Shown in pieces: positions 1 through 10,604 of a stretch of 64,000 nucleotides of DNA. Position 1 is the stretch's first letter. Each line of letters starts with the position of its first letter. Source of the stretch: Caenorhabditis remanei (lineage: Eukaryota > Nematoda > Chromadorea > Rhabditida > Rhabditidae); the NCBI RefSeq assembly GCF_010183535.1, contig NC_071329.1:1612001-1676000 (forward strand), given 5' to 3'. The notes under the pieces were generated by a model. The model was given only the letters and a program-made list of their open reading frames with translations, did no database searches and was not told the origin of the DNA. The position numbers were made by a program, and so were the translations under genes.

Positions 1-292
1 ATTTTTTTTTCCAATTTTTTTCAATTTTTCATCGGAAATGTGACCATTTTTGACTATTTTTCAGAATTTCTTCTAATTCTGACTGATAGTCGAAAATGTG
101 ACTTTTTCGCAAAAAAATTCAAAAAAATTCAAAAAATTTGAAAATTTGACTTTCGCGCCAATTTGCCCGGGCCTTCGGGCCGGGCCTTAAGCCCGGCCCG
201 GCCCGGGCCGGCCCGGGCCGGGCCGGGCCGGGCCCTGATTTCGCCGACAAGGCCCGGCCCGGCCCGGCCCGGGCCGGGCCTTGACAACTATG
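1..292. mobile_element. Right part of a hAT-like non-autonomous element with GGGCC repeats
   Basis: The stretch contains a dense GGGCC/GGCCC run at about 170-282 and ends in CCTTGACAACTATG, the same right terminus as the complete element at 605-889. Its AT-rich left part is near-identical to 688-840. The left end lies outside the window, so no target duplication can be checked. Confidence 0.6.
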
Positions 293-604
293 ATATGGAA
301 AAATGGTGAAAAATGACAGAAAATAAGGTTTTTCTTCAGCTAGAAACTAATTTTCCACTGATTTTTGCGAAGTTTTTTCAAAACTGGAAAAAAAATCGAT
401 TTCAGTAGAGCGCAGTTGAATATGACGCATTTTCTGATAGAAAACAGAAAAACTGAGCGCAAATTACTCTGAAATAAAAGTGGGCGGAGCCTAACTTTCA
501 ATTCGCAAAACTAGACGGAGCCAACCAAGACAAAATACAATCTATAAAAGTGGGCGGAGCCTATCTAGAATCGAAAAAAGTCGAAAAAAAAAACCAAATT
601 TTTG
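293..604. other. Spacer or intron of gene A, no exon seen
   Basis: AT-rich sequence between two related elements. It contains two copies of a GTGGGCGGAGCCTA motif (near 480 and 549), a short repeat also seen near 25806. I see no reading frame resembling the gene family here. Confidence 0.5.
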
Positions 605-889
605 CATAGTTGTCAAGGCCCGGGCCGGTAGAAATTTTTCAAGGCCCGGCCCGGCCCGAAGGCCCGGCTTCAAAAAATGACCCTTTTTTTCCTAATTTTT
701 TTTCGAATTTTTTTCAATTTTTTATCGAAAATGTGACCATTTTTTTACTATTTTTCAGATTTTCTTCTAATTCTGAATCATAGTCGAAAATTAGACTTTT
801 TCGCGAAAAAATTCAAAAAATTCGAAAAAATTTGAAAAAATTTGAAAATTTGACTTTCGCGCCAATCTGCCCGGGCCTTGACAACTATG
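605..889. mobile_element. hAT-like MITE, TSD AATTTTTG
   Basis: The termini CATAGTTGTCAAGGCCCGG and its exact reverse complement form the inverted repeat. The 8-bp sequence AATTTTTG flanks both sides (597-604 and 890-897). The interior has no coding capacity. It sits in the intron before the first visible exon of gene A. Confidence 0.85.
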
Positions 890-1039
890 AATTTTTGGAG
901 TTTCAATTATTAACTTCAATATGTGATTTTCAGTCGTTTTTTCTCCAAAAGTTGGAATTTTGGGCGATTTTCTTGAAAAAAACCGCAGAAAATAGCTCTC
1001 AATTTCAGATTTTTTAACCAAAAAATCCGATTTTTCCAG

Positions 1040-2565
1040 TTTCTCCGCCATCCAATCCGCCGTACTAAGCACCGAGCAGTCCCAATCAGAGGACCCGGCT
1101 CCGTAGAGAGCTCCAACGACTTTTTTATTCTCGCCGTCGATGCTCTCTTTGAATTCTTGAAAGATATCATTATCGGATCGAAAATATTCCAGAATGATGA
1201 TTTCAGCAGATTTTCAGAGGTTTTCAAGGATTTGGAGCAGTTTTTTAAGTCGGAATTGGTAGGATTATCGGTAGAGCGCGTTTGCAGCATGACTTGTTTT
1301 TTCCAGACCGAACCATACTTCATCAGAATCCGAGCAATTGAAAAAATGAAGGAAATGATGCTGAAAATCACTGAAAATGATATGGAAACCAGTGAAAAAG
1401 ATGTCAGAAATGTGAATTCTGATGGATTTTCGGTGGAGATGCTGAAAGATGAGCTGAAATTCCTTGGATTGACTGAAACATTTCCTGAAATCGAAGAATT
1501 TTCTGAAAATGTGTTTTCCAAAATGAAAAAATTGAAGAAAGGACGAGTTCTGACGACTTCTGATATGTATGATGCGGTGGAGATGTGTCAGATCAATTGT
1601 GTGATGAAGAGAGTCCCAAATGTAGGGATTTTTAATGGAAAAACATGGGAAAAGACGAAAATTTTAGTAAAAATTGCTGAAAATTGTGTTTTTGACGACG
1701 AAAAATTGCGAATTCTACTGAAAAATAACGTTTTTTCATGAAAATCAATAGAAACCAGCTCATTTTTCGCTATTTTTCTCAAAAAATCAGTTTTTTAATT
1801 AAAAAATCAACGAAATTGCTGAAAATCCAACAAAAAAAACTTGAAAATACGTGGCGTCTGCATTCTGACGTGACGGTGTTTGCGGGCAATGCGTCACATC
1901 TTACGACAATTACAGTAACCTGCCACGTTTCTTTGTGAAAAAAAATAGAAAAAATAGTGGAAAAGAACGGTTTTCAGACCGAAATAATGAAATTCGATTG
2001 AAAAAAACACATCAAAAATGGTTTTTTTTCTGAAATACGATGATAATAGTCTGACTTTCTCGGTTGAAATGTGATTTTGATGAGTTGGATTCTTCAAAAT
2101 CAAGTTTTTGGCAAAAAAAGTGACTTTTTGACACCGAAAACGTAATTTTCAGCAATTTTTATCCGCAAAAAGTGTTATTTTCATCTTTTTTCAGTCATTT
2201 CTGATCATTTTCCACGAAATTTCTTCACTTTCAGCTCCAAAAGTTCTTGCACAACCAAAAAGGATGCTCCAGAATCCCGGGACTTCATTGTGAAGGTTGC
2301 AAGACGTCAGATCTTCAGAAGTCTATGAAAAATCTGAAAATTAGTGAAACTTCTGAATGTCTCATCTGCTGCAATGAGATCAATTCGAAAGACACGGCGA
2401 TGAAATGCCCATTGTGCAAGAAAAGATTCCATTCGAATGTAATTTTATTATTTTTTGACTTAATTATCGATTTTTTATTTTCAGTGTGCACTCAACTGGC
2501 TCAAAGAGCACAAACAATGCCCGACGTGCAATGGAAATCTGCAGGAGATTATCATCGATTCCTAA
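1040..2565 (+). CDS. Gene A: short RING member, 5' part outside window
   Basis: Visible exons are 1040-1258, 1307-1621, 2235-2438 and 2485-2565, 272 residues in frame with AG/GT borders. They encode the KHRAVPI block, the GFSVEMLKDEL / SDMYDAVEMCQ block, the HNQKGC knuckle and a RING with spacing C-x2-C-x12-C-x2-C-x4-H-x2-C-x10-C-x2-C. The RING is split by the last intron just before its sixth ligand, as in every paralog that has one. Unusually, only about 30 residues separate knuckle and RING, so the roughly 200-residue coiled coil of the other members is missing. Earlier exons must lie before position 1; none is seen in 1-1039. The third visible intron (1622-2234) holds an inverted copy of the upstream module. 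A ubiquitin-ligase role is inferred from the RING only. Confidence 0.8.
1700..2005. repeat. Left arm of a ~300 bp inverted repeat
   Basis: This intron segment of gene A is the reverse complement, with scattered changes, of 2655-2965, the upstream region of gene B. Shared landmarks are the GAAACCAGCTCATT tract, the TTTTTTAATTAAAAAA tract and the upstream module. The two arms flank the last two exons of gene A. Confidence 0.75.
1849..1928 (-). repeat. Upstream-module copy, inverted inside intron of gene A
   Basis: It begins ACGTGGCGTCTGCATTCTG and ends GCCACGT, so the 80-bp unit has 7-bp inverted ends (ACGTGGC/GCCACGT). It points away from gene B and does not precede an ATG on its own strand, unlike the other copies. 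Confidence 0.7.
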
Positions 2566-2654
2566 ATTGTTGTTAACTGTTAATTTTTGTTTTATCTGCC
2601 TTTTTTTAATTGTTAATCAAGATACTCTGTTGTTAAATTTTGTTTAAAATGTTT

Positions 2655-2965
2655 TTTTTTATCGAATTTCAAAATTTCGGTCTGAAAACCGCTTTTTTCA
2701 ACTATTTTTTGCTATTTTTTTAACAGAAAACGTGGCAGGTTACTGTAGTTGTCGTAAAGTGTGACGCATTGTCCGCAAACACCGTCACGACAGAATGCAG
2801 ACGCCACGTGTTTTTCAAATTTGTTTTTGTTGGATTTTCATCAATATTCGTTGATTTTTTAATTAAAAAACCTATTTTTGAGAAAAATAGCGAATAATGA
2901 GCTGGTTTCTATCGATTTTCATGAAAAAAAAACGTTATTTTTCAGTGGGATTCGCGAATTTTCAT
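2655..2965. repeat. Right arm of the ~300 bp inverted repeat; A-B spacer
   Basis: This arm makes up most of the spacer between gene A (stop at 2565) and gene B (ATG at 3003). It includes the module at 2730-2809. The rest is AT-rich with no exon. Confidence 0.75.
2730..2809 (+). promoter_or_regulatory. Conserved upstream module, gene B
   Basis: The core reads TTACTGTAGTTGTCG, then GCAAACACCGTCACG, then AATGCAGACGCC. It lies 193 bp before the ATG, farther than in other members, because the flanking arm adds extra sequence. Confidence 0.6.
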
Positions 2966-3002
2966 TGATTTTTCAATAGAAAACCCGATTTTTCCAGACA
3001 AA

Positions 3003-6000
3003 ATGTCGAAATATCTAGAAATCCCGGAGAAAGCGATGACTCCGATGTGTTTGCACAAAGAGACCACATTTTATGTGCTTGAAGAGGTATTTAAATTGAA
3101 AAATTATGGAAAAAATATTTTTAGTGAATTTCAGCACCTCCATAGCCTTCTTTCATTCGAAGACTATCCAAATGGTAGTTCTAAAGGACAAGAGGAGAAA
3201 TTGATTCAGAAGTTGATGGATACTAAACGGAAGAATTTCAGTACGGGAAAATATTTATTTTGAAATTTGAAAAAAAAAAATTTCCAGGAATGTACGGATC
3301 AGCCGCTGAGCTTGCAGAGAATATGAAGATTTATCGGCAATTCCCGGAAAGTCATCTATATTTCAATACGGATGTCGACACGTATCAAGTGGATCCGATC
3401 GTCTATCAAAGTCTGAAAAACGAGAAATATCTCTGCAAATCGGATCTTTTCCCGATTCTCCAGAATATGCTGATGGGTTTGGATGAGCAATTTACGATTG
3501 AAATCGTTTCTATCATTGCGTATTATTTGAAAATCCAAGAGGAACGAGTCAATGGGAAAGTGGAATTCGTGCGGGTCGATGAGAAGTTGTTGGAGGATAT
3601 CTCGAAGGAATTGGGAGAGGAGATGGCGAAACATGATTTAGTGCGTAAAAATAATGGGATTTTGATGGGAAAACTGATTTCACCGCTAAAAATAGTGAAA
3701 AAAAAAAACCAGCGCTACCTCGAATTTTTGATTTAAACTTGTGGCAAATGCGCTCTATTGATAATAAACTGAAAATAACGATATTTTTCTGAAAAATACC
3801 GCTATTTCTATTCGATTATCAATAGAGCGCATTTAGTCACGCGTAGGCGGAAGCTATGCCCAAAATTTCTTCGTTCAGCGTTTCGGAAACTTTGACACTC
3901 GATTTTTTGAGCAAAAAACTATCCAAAACCGGGGGAAATCAAACAAAAATTGCAGTTTTCACGCTGAAAACCAATTTTGAACCAAATCAGCGATATTTGA
4001 AGCCTTCTTTGGTTCCAGGACGTTTTGAAACTTGTCGTTTTCAAAACTAGACATTTCGGCACCATGAGCCCGAACATTCGCTATGGCACGGTGCTAAACG
4101 CCTACTGTTACCCCCTAGACTCGAGTTTATCAGTAGAGCGCGACCCAATGCGCACACAATCACAAACTTCTGATTCAAATCTGTGGCAAATGCGCTCTGT
4201 TGATAATCGGTTAAAATAGCGGGGTTTTTCTCAGAAATACTGCTATTTCCGTCTGATTATCAATAGAGCGCATTTAGTCACGCGTAGGCGGAAGCTATGC
4301 CCAAAATTTCTTCTCGTTCCAATGAAAAATACTTTCAGACTGCACAGTCTTTCCAACTGGCTCCACTTTTGGCAATACTTGACTTCAATCAAAGCTTCCA
4401 AATAATCCAACGCTTATGCCCGGAAATCTGGAATGACAGAAAACACCACCGTGTGCATGAGCTCATCACGTCGTCTTGCAACGAGTTACCACCGGAAACG
4501 CGTCCAGTCGTTTTCTCGATTATTGCTAAATTAGTCTTCAAATCGCTTCAATCACTTGAAAATGTCATTGGAAAGCACCCGGAACTGTTCCTACCGTATT
4601 CTGAGACCGAGAATAATAGTATGCCAGTGACAGTGAGAATGTTTGAGGATGGAGACCAGAGATTTGTGATGAACGCGGAACTTTCGGATGCATTGAGTCG
4701 TCGTTTGGATTGGGAGGATGATACGAACACCCGTTTCACCCTGAATATGGGAGACGTGCTGGAAAAATATGGAAATGAGAAGATTGAGGTTAGAAGAAAC
4801 TTCAAAAACGCAATTTTTCAGTTGGCCGAACTTTTCAGTCTTTGGGTTTCTAGGCCTTCAGCAAACTCTAATTTGTATAAAATGTATTTTACTATGATAA
4901 ACTGAGAATCCGATGGAAATCGGCATAAATAAAGAGTCCTGCCTTAGGATCCGTCATTTCAGTTTGGGTTTCTAGGCCAGCGGTCGCAAAAAAACCTCAA
5001 TTCTAGTCCTGGCCTAGGATCCGACAACTCGGCCATCGTGATATTTCACCACGAGACGCCCTTCGACACAGCTGAAACGAGTGCTACCGTAATGTTTTGT
5101 GGCTGAAATTTTGAATTTTTTTCTGATTTTTTATTGATTTTCCCAGAAAAACCAAAAGTCGCTTAAAAATCGGACAATTCAAAACTTTTCCCCAAAAATT
5201 ACGGTATTTTTCGATTTCTAAGCGATTTTTTTGGTTTTTCTGGGAAAAAATTATGGATAATCATTGAAAATCTATGAAAAAACTCAAATTGTCTTCCAAA
5301 ATGTTACGGTAGCACTTGTTTCCAGCTGACGCAATTTTCGTGGTGAGATACCATGATGGCCGAGTTGACGGATTCTAGGCCACGACTGTCTTTTATTAGC
5401 TCGACGCTGTTTTTACAACACAGAAATGCCCTTGAAAAATGTCTATTTTTCTCCGTGTCTCTCAATTTCGCACGCAGTTTTCTTCGGTTCGGTAGAGCGC
5501 GGTTGTAAGAAGCGTGCCGTGCTAATATTCAGATTTCCAACATATAATCATGCTTTTCAATTGTATGGAAACCGAAAGAATTGAGATTTTTCAGGCCGCT
5601 GGCCTAGAAACCCACACTGAAATTCTCGATCAATCCTGAGCGCTTTGAAATTTCGAAAATCGTATTAAAAACTACAAAAAATACCATAATTCCCCCCATT
5701 TTCCAGTTCATTCGCTACCCGATTCGACGTGCCAAACACCGTGCTGTCCCTATCAAAGCGGGCGGTCCCAACGACTTTTTCATTCTCGCCGTCGACGCGT
5801 TCTTCGAATTAATGACCGATCTTATACTGGGCGCTCAAATATTCCAGAACAACTATATTGGACGGTTCTCGTTGATTTTTCATGAATTGGAGAAATTTTT
5901 CAAGCCGGATTGTGTAAGAATTTATTGATTTTTAGAAAGAATTTATTGATTTTTTTCAGATGGAGCCATATTTCATCCGGACACAAGTCTCTGAACTAAT

Positions 6001-6373
6001 GAAGAGATTGATGCAAACGGTGACTGTAAACGATGATGAGAAATCTCCTGTGAAATGTATTCGAAATGCGAAACCAGATGGATTCAGTCTTCAGAATTTG
6101 AAGAACGAGCTGAAATACTTGGAACTGGATAATAGCTTCCCTGAAATCGAGGAGCATGCTGAAATTGTCTATGAGCATGTGGATAGTGTGAAGAAGGAGG
6201 AATTTCTAAGAACTTGTGATTTGTTTGATGCAATTGAGCACTGCCAGCTGATTTGTATGCTCAATAGAATTCCGAATCTCAAAAAGTTCCTTCACAATCA
6301 AAAAGGATGCGGAAGAGTTCAAGGACTGAATTGTGACGAATGTGACAAGGAGGAGAGTCCCAATAAACAATAA
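3003..6373 (+). CDS. Gene B: array member lacking coiled coil and RING
   Basis: Exons 3003-3086, 3135-3240, 3288-3640, 4339-4788, 5707-5913 and 5960-6373 give 537 residues in frame. The start MSKYLEIPEK follows a CAG acceptor four bases upstream, fitting trans-splicing. All N-terminal blocks are present: RMYGSA, the VRVDEKLLEDISKEL version of the VKFDEKMFDEIEKEM motif, PVTVRMFEDGD, KHRAVPI and DGFSLQNLKNEL. The protein stops shortly after the knuckle, HNQKGCGRVQGLNC, so it has neither coiled coil nor RING. Three introns found in most paralogs are absent (within 3288-3640 twice, and before the knuckle). It could act as a RING-less partner or decoy of its paralogs, or be decaying; the open frame argues for use. 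Confidence 0.85.
3741..3872. repeat. Direct repeat copy 1 with internal palindrome
   Basis: About 132 bp running from GTGGCAAATGCGCTCTATTG to TATGCCCAAAATTTCTTC, repeated at 4183-4313 in the same intron of gene B. Each copy is a foldback with arms AATGCGCTCTATTGATAAT and its reverse complement. Confidence 0.8.
4183..4313. repeat. Direct repeat copy 2 with internal palindrome
   Basis: Second copy, 442 bp from the first, with scattered substitutions. It ends about 25 bp before the exon at 4339, so the acceptor lies just outside the repeat. Confidence 0.8.
5011..5381. mobile_element. Palindromic foldback element in intron of gene B
   Basis: The arms start GGCCTAGGATCCGACAACTC and GGCCTAGAATCCGTCAACTC (reverse complement of the right end) and continue through CGGCCATC and CACCACGA. 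The intron 4789-5706 is about 900 bp because of this insert and neighbouring repeats. No clear target duplication was found. Confidence 0.7.
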
Positions 6374-6662
6374 TTGAATGTTATTTTTCACATCTGTTGC
6401 ATTTCTTCGCCTTGTTAATATCCGTCCTTGTTGTTTTTTGCTGTCGCAAACGCTAGAGAACTAGTTGAATTTTGTGATGTTAAAAAAGAAAAAAATGTTG
6501 CAAGAATTCCTTTATTTCACTCTGTTCCTTTATGAAACCGGTCAATTTGCTCCCGGAAATTGTTTCTCTGTTGTTAATTGTTCTTTTTTAAATTGAATTT
6601 CATTATTTCGGTCCGAAAACCGTTTTTTTCAAAATTTTTTTTCAATTTTTTTTTTACTAAAA
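6374..6662. other. B-C spacer, 3' part
   Basis: AT-rich 3' flank of gene B. I see no RING exon or coiled-coil relic here, so the missing C-terminus of gene B is not simply cut off by a nearby stop. Confidence 0.5.
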
Positions 6663-6742
6663 ACGTGGCGGGCTACTGTAGTTGTCGTGAAATATGACGC
6701 ATTGTCCGCAAACACCGTCACGTCAGAATGCAGACGCCACGT
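6663..6742 (+). promoter_or_regulatory. Conserved upstream module, gene C
   Basis: Full 80-bp form with ACGTGGC/GCCACGT ends, 119 bp before the ATG. It keeps the CTACTGTAGTTGTCG and GCAAACACCGTCACG cores. Confidence 0.65.
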
Positions 6743-6861
6743 GTTTTTCATTTTTTTGTTCAACAAACGATATTTTTCCAAGTAATTTTGAGATAAATGA
6801 ATGGGATTTCTTTGTTTTTTTTTTGAATATTAATGAAATTAAACCTTTATTTTACAGAAAA

Positions 6862-9685
6862 ATGTCGAAATACCTGGAATCACCGGACTATATGCTCACA
6901 TCATCATGGCTGGGGTCAATTGCTCAGTCTTATATTCTCAATGAGCTCCGTTCGTCGATTAGAAAAAATATTTTCTCGATGAAGTTGTTTGTGGAAGATA
7001 ATGGAAAAGCATTGATACAGAAAATACTTGATAAATCGAACTATAAACTCAGTAAGGCAGTTTTTGGGTGAAATGTTTAATAAATAAGGAATTTTCAGGA
7101 ATGTACGGATCGGCCGACGAGCTTGTGCAAAATCTGAAGATTTATCAAAATTTTCAAAAGAGTTATCGATTTTTCAAAACTGAATTCGAGCCTTTCACTG
7201 TAATTTTTCTTAAATTTCTTTCGAAAATTCCTTTTCCGTTTTCAGACAACGGCAACAATATATCGCAGTTTAAAGGATGAGGAATACATCTGCAAGTCTG
7301 ATCTCTTCGTCATTCTTCAGAATATGGCGCTTGACATCATTCCGGCGGCGGTAATCAATTAATTTTCGAAAAAAAAATTACAATCTAGATTTTCCAGGAC
7401 TCAGCTGAGGTGTTCCCAATGATTATCGTTTTTCTCCTCTCTGAACAAGACGAGCTACCCCACCGTATGGAATTCATAAAATTCGATCAAAAAGTGTTCG
7501 ATGAGATTGAGATGGAAATGAGAGAAACAAAAAAGCTCTGTGCCATAAGTGTAGGGTTTTCGACTTATTAAAGTTATACAGGATCAATTTTTTCAGTTGT
7601 CCGAACTAGTCGTACTCGGCACACAATTTGCTGCTGGAAATTTCGATTCCCTAGTGGCGAAATTTGAGAAAGTCAACGTGGTCAAGCGAGATCCAGATGA
7701 AATACGTGAAGAGCTCAAAGATTACTATAATAAAATTAAGGCGTCGAATCCGAATCCAGTGAAAGACCTGGTTCTTCTCTTGATTACCACCGCTGCAATG
7801 ATTTGTCTCAATCAGATTATTAATGTGAAGAGACCGGAAATGTTCCATCCGAATTCCATCAATAAAACTCCGATGATTGTGAGATTATTCGAGGAGGGAG
7901 ATCAGAAATTTGTGATGGAATCCGAGATGGTGATTGCTATGTTTCCAGAAGAAGCTTCGGAAATTTTCGGTAAAAAGGGCGAAGTTGAATTTCATAATTA
8001 CTCAACGATCACATTGGATGAAGCTCTCAGACAAGGAGCTGGACGTGTTGAGGTAGAATATATCATAGTTTTTAGCTTTTAATAATGGGGAAACAGCGAA
8101 AATCATGACAATTTCGCATAGAAATGATTAAAAATTCATTCTCTTCGATATTTTCTAGACTTTTTCGCTGAAATCTGAAATCTCAATGTTATTTTCTTCA
8201 ATTTCCAGTTCATCCGCTACCCAATCAAAAGAGCCAAGCACCGAGCTGTTCCAATTGAAGGACCTGATCCAGAAGATCCGAATGATTGGTGTATTCTTGC
8301 ATTGGACGCATTCTTTGAATATATGAAGAGTGCCATCACTGGATTTAAGATTTTTCAGAAATGTGGAACTTCTGCCGATGCTTTTGGCAATGCTGAGCAC
8401 ATGTTTAGTGCACTCGAGAAAGTATTCAAACACGAAGTGGTAAGAATTGTCTTGAAAGTGTAATTTAAAACGTAGCAGTTTTTCAGAAATCGCCATACTT
8501 CTTACAAATCGAATCTATCAATTATATGTTGACAACGCTTCAGAACGATATGAAATCGTTTCCAACAACTAAAGACGTTCGAAATGTAAAGAAAAATGGA
8601 TTCACTGTGCAGCATCTGAAGAACGAACTGAATCATTTGGGTCTCACTGGCACATTTCCTGAAATCCTCGATTGTGCAGAAGATGTCTATGAAGGAATCG
8701 ATAAAGCAAAGAAAGAGAGATATCTCAGAACATGCGATTTATTTGATGCTGTGGAGAGCTGTCAATTGATTTGTTTGCTCAATAGAGTTCCGAATGTAGG
8801 ATATTATATTCATTCTATTGTTAAATTATATAATTTTCAGCTCAAAATGTTTGTTCACAATCAGAAAGGATGTGGAAGGATACTTGGATACAAATGTGAG
8901 CATTGTGAGGAGAAGAAGAATGCGTCGGATGAGACCGTACCGACTCCATCAGAAAAAGAAATTCAGAAGCCACTGAAAAATCTGAAAATCGAGAGTTCCG
9001 ATGAAACAAGCAGTCAGAAGGAGGAGGAAGAAGTTCAGAAGACGTCAGTTCTTCAGAATCCTCCCCAGAATCCTAAAAACGAAGGCTCCAATAATAGTGA
9101 AAATAATAAGGAGAATCAGAATCCGATTAAGGATCAGAAGACGTCGAAGAAGATGGTCTCTGATATCATGAATTTGTTGGCACAGAGGTCTAAAGTACCC
9201 ATTGAAATTCTCAAAGAGAATTCGGAAGAGTGTATATCAGAGAGTCAACAGCAGACCCAATTACAGATGGAATTAAAGGAGAAAATTTCGGCGAAAACTG
9301 AGGAAAATCAACGACTTCAAGAGACAATTCTCAAGTTGACTGCTGAAAACGAGGCGAATCAGAGAGTAATTCAACAGTTACTCGATAAATTGGCAGTTGG
9401 AAAACAGAAGAAGGATATGGAAGAGGTTTCTGATGATTCTGGAGATTTGCTTGCCGTCAGAATCCCTCCTGTCGTCATCTGTTACGTATGTCACAAAGAA
9501 ATCGAGCCGTCCGACGATGACTGGTTGGATTGTTCCAGAACTGGCGAGAAATTCCATCAAGTGGTAGAAAAATCGATAATTTCCAGAAATCTCATTAATT
9601 TTTTATTTTGCAGTGCGCCTACTTCCATATTCGATTCCACGAAGAATGCCCGGCTTGCGACGACAAGATTCCGAATTATTTTTAA
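6862..9685 (+). CDS. Gene C: array member with coiled coil and divergent zinc domain
   Basis: About 780 residues starting MSKYLESPDYMLTS after TTTACAGAAAA. The blocks are RMYGSADEL (exon near 7100), IKFDQKVFDEIEMEMRE (7480-7530), PMIVRLFEEGDQKFVM (7872), FIRYPIKRAKHRAVPI (8209), NGFTVQHLKNELNHLGL (8597) and HNQKGCGRILGYKCEHC (8853). A Glu/Lys/Gln-rich segment (8940-9420) predicts a coiled coil; it lacks the Cys-containing spacer seen in most paralogs. The C-terminal domain (9480-9685) has C-x2-C-x13-C-x7-H-x2-C-x10-C-x2-C, so one RING ligand cysteine (the fourth) is missing. The last exon, 9614-9685, ends CPACDDKIPNYF. The same C-terminus occurs only in gene L, whose N-terminus is of the other subtype. 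Ligase activity is doubtful because of the missing ligand. Confidence 0.87.
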
Positions 9686-9864
9686 TTATTTGTTATTTTC
9701 ACTTTGTTGTTCTTCTTGTTATCATTCTGAATTGTTGTTTTTCGATCGTTTTACCACTTTCTCATAATGTCTCACCCAATTCTATCATTTTTTCACTTTA
9801 ATTTCTATAAAAATGTTGATTTTTCACTTTTTTTCGCTTTAAAATTCGGTAAAATCCACAACTG

Positions 9865-9935
9865 ATTACTGTATATGTCGTGAAATATGACGCATTGTCC
9901 GCAAACACCGTCACGTCGGAATGCAGACGCCACGT
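9865..9935 (+). promoter_or_regulatory. Conserved upstream module, gene D
   Basis: GATTACTGTATATGTCG to GACGCCACGT. It is 669 bp from the ATG, but removing the 541-bp element at 9950-10490 and one copy of its 8-bp duplication restores a distance of 120 bp, as in the paralogs. Confidence 0.65.
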
Positions 9936-9949
9936 GTTTTTCTTTTTTT

Positions 9950-10490
9950 GGGGGTACTCGATTTTAGAACTCGGAAAAATAGAACTGTGACAAAATAAAA
10001 CTGTAACAATATATAACTGACAAAAATAGAACTGCTACAAAGTGGAACTGAACACAATGGAACTGTTACAAAATAGAACTCCACGAAATAGAACTCGAAA
10101 AGATAGAACTGCTACAAAATAGAACTGCTACAAAATAGAACTCTACCACTGGTTTTGAAAATGCTTATTGGGCTTGTCTAATAAAATTTTTTCAGTTTTT
10201 TGTTGACTATTAAATAGACAAAGACTTTATCTCCATAAAATAAGTGTTTTTACTCGACTTTTCTCATCGAAAATTGGTTCTAATTCTTCTAAAAAGTCAT
10301 GAATGCAAACGCGCTCCAATCGAACTAGAGTTCTATTTTGTAGCAGTTCTATTTTGTAGCAGTTCCATTTTGTGCAGTTACATTTCGTCGCAGTTCCATT
10401 TTGTTCAGTTCTATTTTTGTCAGTTTTATATTGTTACAGTTTTATTTTGTTGCAGTTCTATCTTTCCGAGTTCTAAAATCAAGTACCCCC
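9950..10490. mobile_element. Foldback element, TIR GGGGGTACT, TSD CTTTTTTT
   Basis: Both ends read GGGGGTACTYGATTTTAGAA inward, and 8-bp CTTTTTTT flanks the element at 9942-9949 and 10491-10498. Both arms are built from ~17-bp units of the type AAAATAGAACTGCTAC in opposite orientation around a unique centre (10155-10305). It separates the module from the coding region of gene D. Confidence 0.88.
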
Positions 10491-10604
10491 CTTTTTTTCC
10501 AACAAATTAATTTTTTGAAAACGTAGTTTTTGAGATAAATTAATGGTATTTCTTTTGTTTTTTTCCAAATAATAATGAAATTAAACGTTTAATTTACAGA
10601 AAAA

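Noticed and set aside
916..1521. - strand frame of 201 codons opposite gene A
   Set aside because: It is the antisense of the gene A exons and an inserted element; no family motif or splice context on that strand.
10100..10510. CRISPR-like regularly spaced short units near gene D
   Set aside because: The units are a mirrored minisatellite inside a eukaryotic foldback element with target duplication; spacers are not unique.
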